64,000 nt of DNA from Clostridium estertheticum subsp. estertheticum (GTDB taxonomy: Bacteria > Bacillota > Clostridia > Clostridiales > Clostridiaceae). Under the pieces are notes generated by a model. That model saw only the letters and a program-made list of their open reading frames with translations. It was not told where the DNA came from and ran no database searches. Of the stretch, positions 1-9,180 are shown in pieces (position 1 is the stretch's first letter; every line of letters starts with the position of its first letter). Where the stretch lies: NCBI RefSeq assembly GCF_001877035.1, contig NZ_CP015756.1, positions 4,083,001 through 4,147,000 of the forward strand, written 5' to 3'. Position numbers and translations under genes: made by a program.

Positions 1-241
1 ATATTTCTTTGATTAATCCAAGTCTTTTCTCATTGTTACCAATACATACAATAGCGTACTCATATTTCTTAGAATTTCTTTTATAATCATCCATCTTACC
101 AATAATCCTATGATCCAAAACCATTTCTACATCAGTTCTATCATCTAAAAATCTTATATTGTCCCATCTGCCCTCAAGTTCTGCAGTCTCTAGCACCACT
201 CTGCCATGTCCACCAGCACCTATTATTAACAAATCACTCAT
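1..241 (-). CDS. NeuD/PglD-family sugar acyltransferase, N-terminal part (truncated by window edge)
   Basis: The first 80 residues read from an ATG at 241 with an AGGTGAT ribosome site. They begin MSDLLIIGAGGHGRVVLE, the nucleotide-sugar-binding Rossmann start (GAGGHGRVV) typical of the PglD/NeuD O- or N-acetyltransferase family. The left-handed beta-helix catalytic domain expected downstream lies outside the window. It follows the phosphoglycosyltransferase gene by 17 nt and is probably the next gene of the exopolysaccharide operon. In family terms the partner dehydratase and transferase would fit synthesis of an acylated amino-deoxy sugar such as diacetylbacillosamine. The aminotransferase needed for that is not in view, so the substrate is inference. 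Confidence 0.75.
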   Translation of the reverse strand, partial: MSDLLIIGAGGHGRVVLETAELEGRWDNIRFLDDRTDVEMVLDHRIIGKMDDYKRNSKKYEYAIVCIGNNEKRLGLIKEI

Positions 242-258
242 TTTATATCACCTCATAT

Positions 259-897
259 TTAGACTGATAAATCTTCATGACTGCTAACTTTGCTTCTTTC
301 TTGGCTTATTTCTTCATCCCTTGCCTTGATTATTGAACCTTCAAGAATTCCTTCTGCTCTTAGAACCTTAAACACAGTTCTAAATATTATCATTGCATCT
401 AACTTAAGCGATTTATTATTTAGATAATACTTATCATGCCTTGTTTTCTCATGATCATCATTATTATCTCGGCCATTGATTTGAGCCCACCCAGTGATTC
501 CTGGAAGTAGTGTATGAACTCCTACCTTTGTCCGTAACTCCTTAAGTTCATACTGATTATATAAAGCAGGTCTTGGTCCTACAAGCACCATATCGCCTTT
601 AATAATATTAATTATTTGTGGAAGCTCATCCATACTTGTTTTACGTAGAATCTTCCCACTTGTCGTTACATAACTTTTTGAACTATCTAGTTTATCTGTT
701 GCAACATTTGGAGTTCCAACCTTCATTGTCCTAAATTTATAGAATTTAAATAATTCATTATTTTTACCTATTCTCATCTGAGTAAAAAATACTGGACCTT
801 TTGAATTCAACTTTATTATTACTCCTACGATAATAAATAATGGCGATAATAACACCAATAATATTAAACTTACTACAGCATTTAAAAATCTCTCCAT
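259..897 (-). CDS. Undecaprenyl-phosphate sugar phosphotransferase (PglC/WbaP C-terminal family)
   Basis: A 212-residue monotopic phosphoglycosyltransferase of the minimal PglC type, which moves a sugar-1-phosphate from a UDP-sugar to undecaprenyl phosphate to start repeat-unit assembly on the inner membrane face. Residues 5-27 form the membrane helix, KFRTM lies at 54-58, and the Asp-Glu catalytic pair of the family sits at D90-E91 in SMDELPQ. GPRP follows at 107-110 and PGITGWAQINGR at 132-143. The length matches stand-alone PglC enzymes, not the longer WbaP with its extra membrane domain. The ATG has a GGGGGGCGG ribosome site. It lies downstream of the dehydratase gene and is separated from it by a 21-bp minisatellite. 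Confidence 0.92.
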   Translation of the reverse strand: MERFLNAVVSLILLVLLSPLFIIVGVIIKLNSKGPVFFTQMRIGKNNELFKFYKFRTMKVGTPNVATDKLDSSKSYVTTSGKILRKTSMDELPQIINIIKGDMVLVGPRPALYNQYELKELRTKVGVHTLLPGITGWAQINGRDNNDDHEKTRHDKYYLNNKSLKLDAMIIFRTVFKVLRAEGILEGSIIKARDEEISQERSKVSSHEDLSV

Positions 898-942
898 AAT
901 ACCGCCCCCCTAAATTATTTTATTCTACAATATTAGTACACA

Positions 943-1068
943 ACTACGAAGTATACACCTACAGCTACATAGTAGCCGACTACAGCTGTGAAGCAGATGC
1001 CTAGGGCTACGAAGTAGACACCTACGGCTACATAGTAGCCGACTCTGGCTGCGACGTAGACACCTCTG
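943..1068. repeat. 21-bp tandem minisatellite, six copies in two 63-bp blocks
   Basis: Six consecutive 21-bp units start at 943, 964, 985, 1006, 1027 and 1048. Units 1/4, 2/5 and 3/6 resemble each other best, so the array is a duplicated block of three. A typical unit reads GCTACGAAGTAGACACCTAC plus one base. It is clearly richer in G+C than its surroundings. The last units overlap the 3' end of the dehydratase gene, whose stop codon lies in unit 5; because the period is seven codons, the reading frame is kept through the array. Confidence 0.9.
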
Positions 1069-2908
1069 CCAAAGTTCTATTGTATGTTGGAACTATTTCT
1101 CCTATTTTATCAATTAAAAGTTGCACATCATCTTTTTCAATAATCACTGCGAGCTCTAGCATCTTCTCTTTCATTACACTCAAGTCAGTAAATGTTGGTT
1201 TTCCTATAAATATCTTTTCATGTTTAGTATTTGTAAGTCCTTCTTCACTCATTAAAAGTTCTTCATAAAGTTTTTCTCCTGGGCGAAGTCCTGTGATTTC
1301 TATTTTAATATCTTTATCCGGAGTGAATCCTGAAAGTTTTATTAAATCCCATGCTAAATCATATATTTTAACAGGCTTTCCCATATCAAGCACGAATATT
1401 TCTCCACCTTGTGCATATGCACCAGATTGAAGCACTAATTGTGCAGCTTCGGGTATTGTCATAAAAAATCTTGTTATATATTTATTAGTGAGTGTAACTG
1501 GTCCACCATGTTCTATTTGTTTTTTAAATAGTGGGATAACTGACCCATTACTTCCTAGAACATTTCCAAATCTTACTGCTACAAAATGTGTTTTACTTAT
1601 TTTGTCCATTGATTGTATAATCATTTCACACATTCTTTTAGTTGCACCCATAACATTTGTTGGGTTTACCGCTTTGTCTGTAGATATCATAACGAATCTT
1701 TCTACATTAAACTTATGAGCACATTCAGCTACATTGTATGTTCCAAACACGTTGTTTTTTATAGCCTCCATTGGGCTATTTTCCATTAGTGGAACATGTT
1801 TATGCGCCGCGGCATGGAAAACTATATCTGGTGAATACTTTTTAAAAACATCTTCTAGCCTTTTCTTGTCTCTAACTGATCCTATAAGCACCAATAAATC
1901 TAATTTTGGATACTTATACTCAAGTTCCATTTGTAAATCATAAGCATTGTTTTCATATATATCAAAAACAATTAATTGTTTTGGATTAAACTTTATAATT
2001 TGACGACAAAGTTCTGAACCAATTGAACCACCGCCACCTGTTACCAGAATGGTTTTATTAGTTATATAACTTGTTATGCCTTGCATATCAAGTTTCACTG
2101 CTTTACGTCCTAATAAATCCTCAATCTCTACTTTCCGAATTTGATTTAATGAAACTTTACCATTTATTATTTCATACATACCTGGGATAATTTCTATTTT
2201 ACAATTCGTTTTCTTACATATTTCCAGTATTTCTTCTTTATCTTCATCATCTATTGTTGGAATAGCTATAAGAATAGTTTCAATATTTTTTTCTATTACT
2301 ATTTTAGGAATATCTTTCCGATTTCCAAGTACCTTTACTCCAGCAATAGTATTTCCTTTTTTGTAAACTTCATCATCAATTACAGCTATTGGCATGTATT
2401 TACTCTGACTACTACTTTTCATTTCTTTTATAACCATAGCTGCAGCCGACCCTGCACCAATTATCATTACTCTTGATTGAACAATTTTACTGGCATTACA
2501 ATTTACAATACTTTCAAATCTACCGTAAACTCTAAATGACATCCTAAGACCTACTATAAAAATAATACTAAAAGCACAAGCTATTATACTTACTCCATAG
2601 GCGAATGGATGTCCAATAATTCTAACAAAAGCAATCATCACAATATTAGAAGTAAGGCATGCACCAATCACAAGCATAAATTCATCAATACTTGCATATC
2701 TCCAAAGACTTTCGTAAAGCTTAAAAATATAAAAACAAGTTATGTAAATAACTGTTACAGTTAATGCTATTTCTTTGTAACTACTTGAATAAAATCTGAA
2801 ATTTTTATAATTATATATAAAAAAGAAAGCTAATATATATGCTAAATTTATTAAAACTGCATCGCTTAGCATCAATATTGGTTTTTTCCATTTTCCTAAA
2901 ACCTTCAT
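1028..2908 (-). CDS. CapD/FlaA1/PglF-type membrane-anchored nucleotide-sugar 4,6-dehydratase/epimerase
   Basis: A protein of 626 residues with four N-terminal membrane helices, a first Rossmann-like domain (GAGSAA near residue 155) and a second, catalytic short-chain dehydrogenase domain (VTGGGGSIGSE near 290). It carries the family signature STDKAVNP with MGATKR replacing the usual YxxxK. Such enzymes convert UDP-GlcNAc to a 4-keto-6-deoxy sugar, the first step to bacillosamine-type sugars. ATG 2908 is preferred over an upstream GTG at 2920 because GAGGGATTCT immediately precedes it. The last residues are encoded inside the 21-bp minisatellite, giving a low-complexity tail. It sits in the exopolysaccharide operon between the BY-kinase and the phosphoglycosyltransferase. 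Confidence 0.92.
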   Translation of the reverse strand: MKVLGKWKKPILMLSDAVLINLAYILAFFFIYNYKNFRFYSSSYKEIALTVTVIYITCFYIFKLYESLWRYASIDEFMLVIGACLTSNIVMIAFVRIIGHPFAYGVSIIACAFSIIFIVGLRMSFRVYGRFESIVNCNASKIVQSRVMIIGAGSAAAMVIKEMKSSSQSKYMPIAVIDDEVYKKGNTIAGVKVLGNRKDIPKIVIEKNIETILIAIPTIDDEDKEEILEICKKTNCKIEIIPGMYEIINGKVSLNQIRKVEIEDLLGRKAVKLDMQGITSYITNKTILVTGGGGSIGSELCRQIIKFNPKQLIVFDIYENNAYDLQMELEYKYPKLDLLVLIGSVRDKKRLEDVFKKYSPDIVFHAAAHKHVPLMENSPMEAIKNNVFGTYNVAECAHKFNVERFVMISTDKAVNPTNVMGATKRMCEMIIQSMDKISKTHFVAVRFGNVLGSNGSVIPLFKKQIEHGGPVTLTNKYITRFFMTIPEAAQLVLQSGAYAQGGEIFVLDMGKPVKIYDLAWDLIKLSGFTPDKDIKIEITGLRPGEKLYEELLMSEEGLTNTKHEKIFIGKPTFTDLSVMKEKMLELAVIIEKDDVQLLIDKIGEIVPTYNRTLAEVSTSQPESATM

Positions 2909-2953
2909 AGAATCCCTCACTTTATCAAATTATAGATAATATTAAATTTCTTA

Positions 2954-3679
2954 TTATTTTGCTATTTTTCTGATTTTTTCACCTTTAACAGTTTCACCAT
3001 ACTTATACTCATAGTTATAATAACCTTTCTTTTTAAGATCCACTTTATTAAGTACTATACCCAATATTTTAGCGTTTACCTTTTCAAGTAGTCCCTTGGC
3101 TTTTACAGCTGCATCACGTTCCGCTTCCTTTGAAGATACAACTAAAAGGCATCCATCTGTATACTGAGCTAGAATTTGTGCATCTGTAACTAGTATTATT
3201 GGAGGAGTATCTAAAATTATATAATCATATGTTTTCTTTAACTCCTCGATGAAATTTTTCATTTTAGCCGAACCTAAAAGTTCCGCTGGGTTTGGAGGTC
3301 TTGTACCTGAAGTTAAAACATGCAAATTTTTCTGCACCGTTTCATGAATACCTATATTCATGTTTATTTCACCACCATCATCATCACTTACGAGCATGTT
3401 AGATAAACCCTTTTCGTTAGAAAATCCAAAAACCTTATGTACCTGTGGTTTTCTTTGATCGCAATCTATTAATAAAGTCTTATTGCCACCTTGTGCCATA
3501 ACCATAGCCAAATTTGAAGAAGTTGTAGTTTTCCCTTCTCCTGGTCCTGAACTAGTTAGAAGTAATGTTTTAATTTTTTTATCAAAAGATGAAAATTGAA
3601 TATTAGTCCTAAGAGTTCTATATGACTCTGACATTGGTGAGTTAGGTTCCTTAAATGTTATTAAATCTAATTCTTTCAT
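2954..3679 (-). CDS. cpsD: CpsD/CapB-family bacterial tyrosine kinase (BY-kinase)
   Basis: A cytoplasmic BY-kinase that phosphorylates its own C-terminal tyrosines and controls polysaccharide chain assembly with the Wzz-like membrane partner. Walker A is SGPGEGKTT (about residue 45), Walker A' is LLIDCDQRKP (about 70) and Walker B is ILDTPP (about 157). The C-terminus carries a tyrosine cluster (GYYNYEYKYGE), the expected autophosphorylation site. ATG 3679 is chosen; a GTG at 3688 adds three residues but is almost on top of the weak AAAGG site. It follows the cognate phosphatase in the operon. Confidence 0.93.
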   Translation of the reverse strand: MKELDLITFKEPNSPMSESYRTLRTNIQFSSFDKKIKTLLLTSSGPGEGKTTTSSNLAMVMAQGGNKTLLIDCDQRKPQVHKVFGFSNEKGLSNMLVSDDDGGEINMNIGIHETVQKNLHVLTSGTRPPNPAELLGSAKMKNFIEELKKTYDYIILDTPPIILVTDAQILAQYTDGCLLVVSSKEAERDAAVKAKGLLEKVNAKILGIVLNKVDLKKKGYYNYEYKYGETVKGEKIRKIAK

Positions 3680-3706
3680 TTGATTCACTGCCTTTACTAA
3701 TTATTT

Positions 3707-4474
3707 TTAACGTTTGAATATCTGGAATATATTTTTCTTTTTCTTTATTTTCTCCATATTTGCTTCTATATCCTTATCTATGAGCATTAGTTCTAAATTA
3801 CTAGATACCTTTTTCTCTATATCCCTATCTAACAATGTCGCTTCTCTAAATCCATCCATAAGGCCAGGGCATCTTCTATTTATAGAATGTGCATCTGACG
3901 CAATGAAATTTACCAAACCCTCTTTGACAAGTAACTTGGCACATTTTTGAACTTGTTTTCCAAATACTCCTTGCAAACTTCCGGCATTAATCTGGAACAA
4001 ACATCCCTCGGTTATAAAATCGTTTATATTAGGAAGCGATTCTATTATGTATTCATATCTTTCTGGGTGTGCGATTATAGGTTTAATACCTAGAACCCTT
4101 AGCTCATAAATTAAATCTAGAGAATCATTTGGTAATTTATCCATTGGAAATTCGATAAGCATATAACTCGTTCCATTTATCCCTCTAATTTTTTTCTCTT
4201 TACACAAATTTAGTGCGTACTTATCCAGCATAACTTCTTGTCCTAGTAGCACTTCTATCTTTAATCCTGCATTTTTAGAGGCAAGCTTCACTTCTTGATG
4301 CAAAGCAAAAATTTTATCATAATGATTTTCGTATCTACCCCTTATATAATGAGGAGTGGCTACAATAGTTTTTGTTCCTTTTTCTTCTGCCATTTTCAGC
4401 ATTTTAATACTCATTTCCATATTTTTTGAGCCATCGTCGATTCCTGGAAGTATATGACTATGTATATCAATCAT
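3707..4474 (-). CDS. cpsB: CpsB/YwqE-family PHP-type protein tyrosine phosphatase
   Basis: A 255-residue manganese-dependent phosphatase of the PHP superfamily that removes phosphate from the BY-kinase. The N-terminal metal motif HSHILPGIDDGS has H5 and H7. Further metal ligands are visible in ATPHYIRG, the GQEVML glutamate, AHPERY and SDAH. The length equals the family norm. The ATG is preceded by GGAGATAG. The gene order Wzz, CpsB, CpsD is the classic Gram-positive polysaccharide regulatory trio. The C-terminal lysine-rich tail (KIKKKKN) is a minor peculiarity. Confidence 0.93.
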   Translation of the reverse strand: MIDIHSHILPGIDDGSKNMEMSIKMLKMAEEKGTKTIVATPHYIRGRYENHYDKIFALHQEVKLASKNAGLKIEVLLGQEVMLDKYALNLCKEKKIRGINGTSYMLIEFPMDKLPNDSLDLIYELRVLGIKPIIAHPERYEYIIESLPNINDFITEGCLFQINAGSLQGVFGKQVQKCAKLLVKEGLVNFIASDAHSINRRCPGLMDGFREATLLDRDIEKKVSSNLELMLIDKDIEANMEKIKKKKNIFQIFKR

Positions 4475-4486
4475 CCTATCTCCTTC

Positions 4487-5182
4487 TTACTTTTTATCTT
4501 CTATTATTCTAGGTATTACTCCAAGGACCGGTAAACCTAAGTATTTTTCTACATCACTTTCGGTTTTTATAGTATTATCCATGTATTCAAGTAGAAACAC
4601 AACTCCAAGTGAAATCATTAATCCTAAAAGAAGGCCAATAGCCAAGTTTAATTTCTTATTAGGGCTAATAGGGTTTAAAGGAATAACAGCCTTATCCATT
4701 ACTTGGATATCTCCACCTGTAGGATAAACCTTTTTTGTAGATTCTACAAAGGAAGTTGAAATAGCATTTACAACCTTAAACACCTCTTGTGGGTCTTTAC
4801 CCTTAGCTGTAATCATTAAAATTTGAGTTCCTGTTTTTGGAGTAACAGTAACCCCAGCTTTAATCTGATCTATTGTTAAATTACCCTTTAATTCATCAAG
4901 GGCACCTCGAGCTACTAAATCAGACTTAGCAATTTCACTATATGTTATAAGTAGATTTTGATACATAGTTACATCACTATTTAATTGTGCGGATTGATTT
5001 GTGGTAGCCTGTGGCTTACCAACTATTATACTTGTGCTTGCCTCATAGGTTGGTTTTATAACAAAAAAGCTTAATATACCTGCGATTATTACAGTTGCGA
5101 GAGTTATAGTACCTATTAACCATAATCTTTCTTTTATTATTGTAAGATAATCTTCAATGCTAATATTCATTTCTTCATTCAT
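4487..5182 (-). CDS. Wzz/YveK-type polysaccharide co-polymerase, kinase activator
   Basis: A 231-residue chain-length determinant protein. A short cytoplasmic N-terminus is followed by a membrane helix near 17-37, an extracytoplasmic domain including the IVGKPQA stretch, and a second membrane helix near 177-200 preceded by the proline-rich PLNPISPNKK typical of Wzz. The cytoplasmic tail (TESDVEKYLGLPVLGVIP) is the piece that activates the separate BY-kinase in Gram-positive systems. First gene of the exopolysaccharide operon; an ECF-type promoter element lies about 115 nt upstream. A GGGGGAACT ribosome site supports the ATG. Confidence 0.92.
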   Translation of the reverse strand: MNEEMNISIEDYLTIIKERLWLIGTITLATVIIAGILSFFVIKPTYEASTSIIVGKPQATTNQSAQLNSDVTMYQNLLITYSEIAKSDLVARGALDELKGNLTIDQIKAGVTVTPKTGTQILMITAKGKDPQEVFKVVNAISTSFVESTKKVYPTGGDIQVMDKAVIPLNPISPNKKLNLAIGLLLGLMISLGVVFLLEYMDNTIKTESDVEKYLGLPVLGVIPRIIEDKK

Positions 5183-5294
5183 TTATAGTTCCCCCTAGTA
5201 AAAATTCATATGTCCATATTATATCATTATTTACTTGTGAGGTAAATAATACCTTTCTATAAAGTAACGTAATTCTATATTTCTTTGCCTTTTA

Positions 5295-5334
5295 CACTTA
5301 TATAACGTTTATTACTACAATATAGTTGCACTTT
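5295..5334 (-). promoter_or_regulatory. ECF-type promoter element, copy A (exopolysaccharide operon)
   Basis: On the minus strand TGCAAC (5325-5330) and CGTTATA (5301-5307) are 17 nt apart, flanked by conserved AAAG and TAAGTG. The same arrangement, with identical spacing, recurs four more times in the window, always upstream of surface-protein genes. The transcript start would fall near 5293, about 110 nt before the Wzz-like start codon. Confidence 0.7.
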
Positions 5335-5373
5335 CGATAATCTTTTATAATTATATTTCCTTAATGATTTTAG

Positions 5374-5403
5374 TTAACATAATGACTAACATTGAGGTAT
5401 AAT
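5374..5403 (+). promoter_or_regulatory. Possible housekeeping promoter for the PPC-repeat surface protein
   Basis: TTAACA (5374-5379) and a perfect TATAAT (5398-5403) are separated by 18 nt, about 125 nt ahead of the start at 5529. It diverges from the ECF-type element of the exopolysaccharide operon. The intergenic stretch 5183-5528 otherwise shows nothing distinctive. Confidence 0.45.
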
Positions 5404-5528
5404 ATATTAAGGCAAAACTAGGAGAATGTACTAAAGGTTATATATTCTAAAAAAGGAAATTCATCATTAATGTTGAATTTTATATTAAGGTTTAATAAAA
5501 AAATCACTACATCTAAGGGGGATTCAAA

Positions 5529-7226
5529 TTGCGTAAAAAAATTATTACATCATTATTTATATTAGTGTTTCTAATAGTGCAAATTATAGCACCAACTAAT
5601 ATTGCCCATGCAGCTATTACCCAAACTCTTACACTCGGTAGCACGGTTACTAATGATATTGTCTCATCTAATGACCAGGATATATATAAGGTCGTACTTC
5701 CCACAGCTGGTAAACTCAATATCAAAATGATTTCATCAAATAATAAAATAAATTTAAATTTAAAAGATGATAGTGGTAATCAAGTATTATCTTATTATCC
5801 AAGTTTGGGAAATGGTAATTCATCTACAACATGGTCCTTACCTATTGATTTAAAGGCAGGTACTTATTATTTTACTGTTATAAAATATGTTTCAGACACT
5901 GTAAACTATAGTATTGGGGTTAATTTTACAGGGGTTACTACCGACAATGTAGAACCTAACAATGGTCCACTAACTGCGCAACCATTAACTTTAAATGCAG
6001 ATCCACTCATAGGATTTATAGCAGCCAATGATGACCAGGATACGTATAAATTTACACTCCCAATCTCTGGAAGAATTGATGTCAAAATGATTTCATCAAT
6101 ATATGGAGTAAATTTAAATTTAAATGATAATGATGGCAAGCAAATATTTTCTAATTACGTAGGTTCGGGATCTGAACAATCACCAAAGACATGGACACAA
6201 CTTATTGATTTGAATGCAGGCACTTATTATTTAAGTGTTTTAAAACAAGGTACTAGTCTATTAAACAATAATTCAAATACAGGTAAATATAATATTCGCG
6301 TTAATTATACCCCTGTATATAGCGATGATGTAGAACCTAACAATGGCACCTTAACTGCTCAACCATTAAATTTAAATTCTAATCCAATCATTGGATTTAT
6401 AGCATGTAATGATGACCAAAATACCTACAAAATAACGCTTCCAATAGACGGTAAAATCAATTTAAAAATGATTTCCTCAATTTATGAAGTAAATGCAAAT
6501 TTAGCAGATAGTGATGGCAATCAAATATTCTCGTCACGCGTTCGTTATGGATCGGATGCAACTCCTAAAACATGGTCGCAATCTGTTTACTTAAAATCAG
6601 GCACTTATTATTTTAGTGCTCTAAAACAAGCTTTAGGCCTTTTAAACAATAATTTAAACACCGGAAAATATACTGTTGCAGTTACAGCAGATGGACAACC
6701 AGCGCAATCATCAATACCAGTTTCCACACTGCCTGTTAGTTCAGATGCAATCACAATTTCAAACAATCCAGTAGGAACCTTAGATGTTGTAACTTTAAAA
6801 AATTATCTATTCACAGATGGTGACAAGATAACTATATATTCAGATGCTTTTTCTCAAAAGACAATAGGATCAGGAACTATAAATTCAAACCAATATAGAT
6901 CTACAATAACTACCACTGAGCCATTATCACAAGCGGGTGGTTATATATATGTAACAGTAACAAGCTTATACAAAACTGAAAGTTCAAGATTAGGCATTCA
7001 GTATAATAAAAAATCAGCTTATACTTCGACTGATTTAAATAGCATGCCTGCCGGAACTGTTTTAATAGGAACTAAATCTTATACCCTTGAATATGCTAAC
7101 AATTCAGCTAACAGCTTAGAAATTAGTAATGCAATAGTTAATGGTGGTTCGATTTATGTTAAAAATTTCTCAGGAAATTGGATAGATAATCTTACAGGTA
7201 AAACTGTAGACCCAAGTAATATGTAG
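5529..7226 (+). CDS. Secreted surface protein with three PPC-like repeats and C-terminal envelope module
   Basis: A 565-residue exported protein. A signal peptide (about 1-29, ending AHA) is followed by three beta-rich repeats of about 125 residues. Each contains DDQDTYKFTLP-like and LxAGTYYFS motifs, and the boundaries are marked by DVEPNNG. They resemble bacterial pre-peptidase C-terminal domains, which help secretion and folding. An Ig-like stretch follows, and the last 60 residues are the shared envelope module (AGTVLIGTKSYTLEYANN... ending TVDPSNM). This is the only protein here with the module at the C-terminus. TTG start with AAGGGGGAT. No LPXTG, SLH or CWB2 anchor is present, so the module is the best candidate for surface attachment; that is inference. 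Confidence 0.8.
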   Translation: MRKKIITSLFILVFLIVQIIAPTNIAHAAITQTLTLGSTVTNDIVSSNDQDIYKVVLPTAGKLNIKMISSNNKINLNLKDDSGNQVLSYYPSLGNGNSSTTWSLPIDLKAGTYYFTVIKYVSDTVNYSIGVNFTGVTTDNVEPNNGPLTAQPLTLNADPLIGFIAANDDQDTYKFTLPISGRIDVKMISSIYGVNLNLNDNDGKQIFSNYVGSGSEQSPKTWTQLIDLNAGTYYLSVLKQGTSLLNNNSNTGKYNIRVNYTPVYSDDVEPNNGTLTAQPLNLNSNPIIGFIACNDDQNTYKITLPIDGKINLKMISSIYEVNANLADSDGNQIFSSRVRYGSDATPKTWSQSVYLKSGTYYFSALKQALGLLNNNLNTGKYTVAVTADGQPAQSSIPVSTLPVSSDAITISNNPVGTLDVVTLKNYLFTDGDKITIYSDAFSQKTIGSGTINSNQYRSTITTTEPLSQAGGYIYVTVTSLYKTESSRLGIQYNKKSAYTSTDLNSMPAGTVLIGTKSYTLEYANNSANSLEISNAIVNGGSIYVKNFSGNWIDNLTGKTVDPSNM

Positions 7227-7241
7227 TTACCCCAGGGGTTT

Positions 7242-7283
7242 AAAAAACGACTAGACTGATTTATATCAGTCTAGTCGTTTTTT
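7242..7283. terminator. Bidirectional intrinsic terminator (19-bp perfect stem)
   Basis: AAAAAACGACTAGACTGAT (7242-7260) pairs perfectly with 7265-7283 around a TTAT loop, with A/T tracts on both sides. It separates two convergent surface-protein genes. Short TACCxCAGGGGTTT direct repeats flank it at about 7229 and 7289. Confidence 0.95.
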
Positions 7284-7300
7284 TCATGTACCACAGGGGT

Positions 7301-8233
7301 TTAGTTAGCAGTAATAACAATCGTTTTTGTTGATGCATTCCCAGATGCATCAGTAAGTGTTGTATTTAATGAAATACTATTGCCTAATAGACCAAGGTAA
7401 CCTTTTAAAGTTCCTACAGGTATACCAGCTGCACTGGCATATGACCCAAGTAACTCAGATACAGGAATAGTAACATCACCAGCATCATTTATTGTAAAAG
7501 TTTTAGTCCTTCCCAAACAAGTAATTTTTGCAGTGGCTTTCTCACTAGTGTTAAGTTTTAAATCAGTAAACATATCAGTAGCTTTTGAAGCAGCTAAACT
7601 CACTTTAAAATTACCGCTAGCGTCTTTAGTAGCTAAAACTAGTTGTCCAATAGTTAAAGATACTGAATTAAGAATTGGAGCAGTTACATCTACACTTGGT
7701 GTAGTTGGTGTAGTCACATTTGCAACTTTAATAAGATTTAATCGTGCTAATAAATCTGATTTTATTTTACTTGCCGTAGTATCCGCAAGTAATGCATTAA
7801 CAGAAATCTTTGCAGTGTCTACATCTGTTTGTATTTTACTAATTTCAGCTTTAATTACAGCCTGCGTAGCTGCTAAAATTTGACCAGCAGAGTTTATTGT
7901 AGTTGTAATTTTTGCGTCTAAATCTGCAGCATCAAAACTAATTTTTTGCGTAGCATTTTTATAAATTACAGCTGGTATAGAAGTTATTGCCGCAGCTAAT
8001 CCATTAATATTGTTTATCCATTTTCCATTAAAATCTTTAACATAAACCATTCCACCATCAACTATTGCACTATTGATTTCTTTTAAATTTGCTGGATCAT
8101 TAGCATAACTTAAATCAAATGCCTTTGTTCCTATTACAACCGTGCCACTCCCCATTGCACCAAACGCTGAGATAGTAGTAGTTGACGCTATCATAACAGA
8201 AGCAAGGAATGAACCTATAATTTTCTTATTCAT
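7301..8233 (-). CDS. Secreted protein with N-terminal envelope module
   Basis: A 310-residue protein: signal peptide (MNKKIIGSFLASVMIAS..., cleavage near residue 26), envelope module at about 27-93 (GTVVIGTKAFDLSYANDPAN ... IPAVIYKN), a helical, Ala/Lys-rich segment at about 95-170, a Thr/Pro linker, and a C-terminal Ig-like beta domain (DVTAPILNSVSL... DASGNASTKTIVI). No catalytic motif is recognised. RBS GGGGGTAT before the ATG. It converges on the PPC-repeat protein across a strong terminator. No ECF-type element precedes it, unlike several paralogues. Confidence 0.75.
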   Translation of the reverse strand: MNKKIIGSFLASVMIASTTTISAFGAMGSGTVVIGTKAFDLSYANDPANLKEINSAIVDGGMVYVKDFNGKWINNINGLAAAITSIPAVIYKNATQKISFDAADLDAKITTTINSAGQILAATQAVIKAEISKIQTDVDTAKISVNALLADTTASKIKSDLLARLNLIKVANVTTPTTPSVDVTAPILNSVSLTIGQLVLATKDASGNFKVSLAASKATDMFTDLKLNTSEKATAKITCLGRTKTFTINDAGDVTIPVSELLGSYASAAGIPVGTLKGYLGLLGNSISLNTTLTDASGNASTKTIVITAN

Positions 8234-8352
8234 GTATTTATACCCCCATTTTCAATTTTATTAATATATTACTATAATTCTATAATGAATTCTTTATTCC
8301 TCTTTATTTCGATAAATATTTTATACTTGTTACCTCTGGGGTTAATTATTTT

Positions 8353-9180
8353 TTACCTAACAACATAGGTAAGCGATTGCTGCACACCAGCTAACCCTTC
8401 TTTATCACTGCAATTTATTCTTACCATATGCCCACCTAATGTTTCTGTATTTAATAAAATGTAACACTGAATGCTAGAATTGCCCACTTCTACCCCATCC
8501 AAAGATACTCTTACATTTGTTGTTGCTTTATCTTCATCTACCGCTTCTATTAACACGTATATACGATCACCTTGTTTAAACGTTAACCCAGATATTAACC
8601 CAGTTATCTTAACACTAGGCGGATTATTCACAACTATTGTCTTCTTCTTATATCTCAGCATAACAGTTTGATCAAGGCTCGTAAATTTACCATTAAAGGT
8701 AGTGTCTGCCAAAACAAAATCATACCCTTCAATTACACTTATGTAACCTACACACTCGCTACCAACCTTACCTTTTCTAGAAACTGAATCCATTAATTGT
8801 AAACCAGTATCAACATCTACTGCCTTAAATATTATGTTTCCCTCTGTACTTTGCGAAGGCTGCGTCTCAACATCAACACCATTAAAGGTTTTAACTTCTA
8901 ATTTATTTATCATACTAACCTCGACTACCTTTCCCGACGAATTGTTTAACCACTCACTGCCCGTAGTTTTTATATATATATCACCTGCATTTTCTGTGAC
9001 AGCCTTTGTTATTTCAACTTCTTTCTTTTGGTCGTTAGCATAGTCTAATGTATAAAGTTTATTCCCTATCATAATAGAAAAATCGGGCACTGAATATTTA
9101 TCCAGTTCAACTGCACTTGCAGAAATACTTAACATGACAAACATTAGAATTAAGACTAAAATTCCTTTGAGTTTATTCAA
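8353..9180 (-). CDS. Secreted protein with divergent envelope module, MucBP-like and Ig-like domains
   Basis: A 275-residue exported protein. The start is set at TTG 9180, which has AGGGGGTTATAAA in front; a longer reading from 9210 lacks a ribosome site. After the signal peptide (ends SASA) comes the most divergent copy of the envelope module (IMIGNKLYTLDYANDQ ... GDIYIKTTGSEWLNN), in which the GGxVYVKDF core is altered. A MucBP-like segment follows (KAVDVDTGLQLMDS ... VMLRYKKK), then a C-terminal Ig-like domain (NNPPSVKITGL...). MucBP domains occur in adhesins, so adhesion is plausible but unproven. Confidence 0.68.
   Translation of the reverse strand: MNKLKGILVLILMFVMLSISASAVELDKYSVPDFSIMIGNKLYTLDYANDQKKEVEITKAVTENAGDIYIKTTGSEWLNNSSGKVVEVSMINKLEVKTFNGVDVETQPSQSTEGNIIFKAVDVDTGLQLMDSVSRKGKVGSECVGYISVIEGYDFVLADTTFNGKFTSLDQTVMLRYKKKTIVVNNPPSVKITGLISGLTFKQGDRIYVLIEAVDEDKATTNVRVSLDGVEVGNSSIQCYILLNTETLGGHMVRINCSDKEGLAGVQQSLTYVVR

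Noticed and set aside
943-1068. Possible CRISPR-like array
   Set aside because: The units are contiguous 21-bp tandem copies without spacers and overlap a coding end; no cas genes are present.
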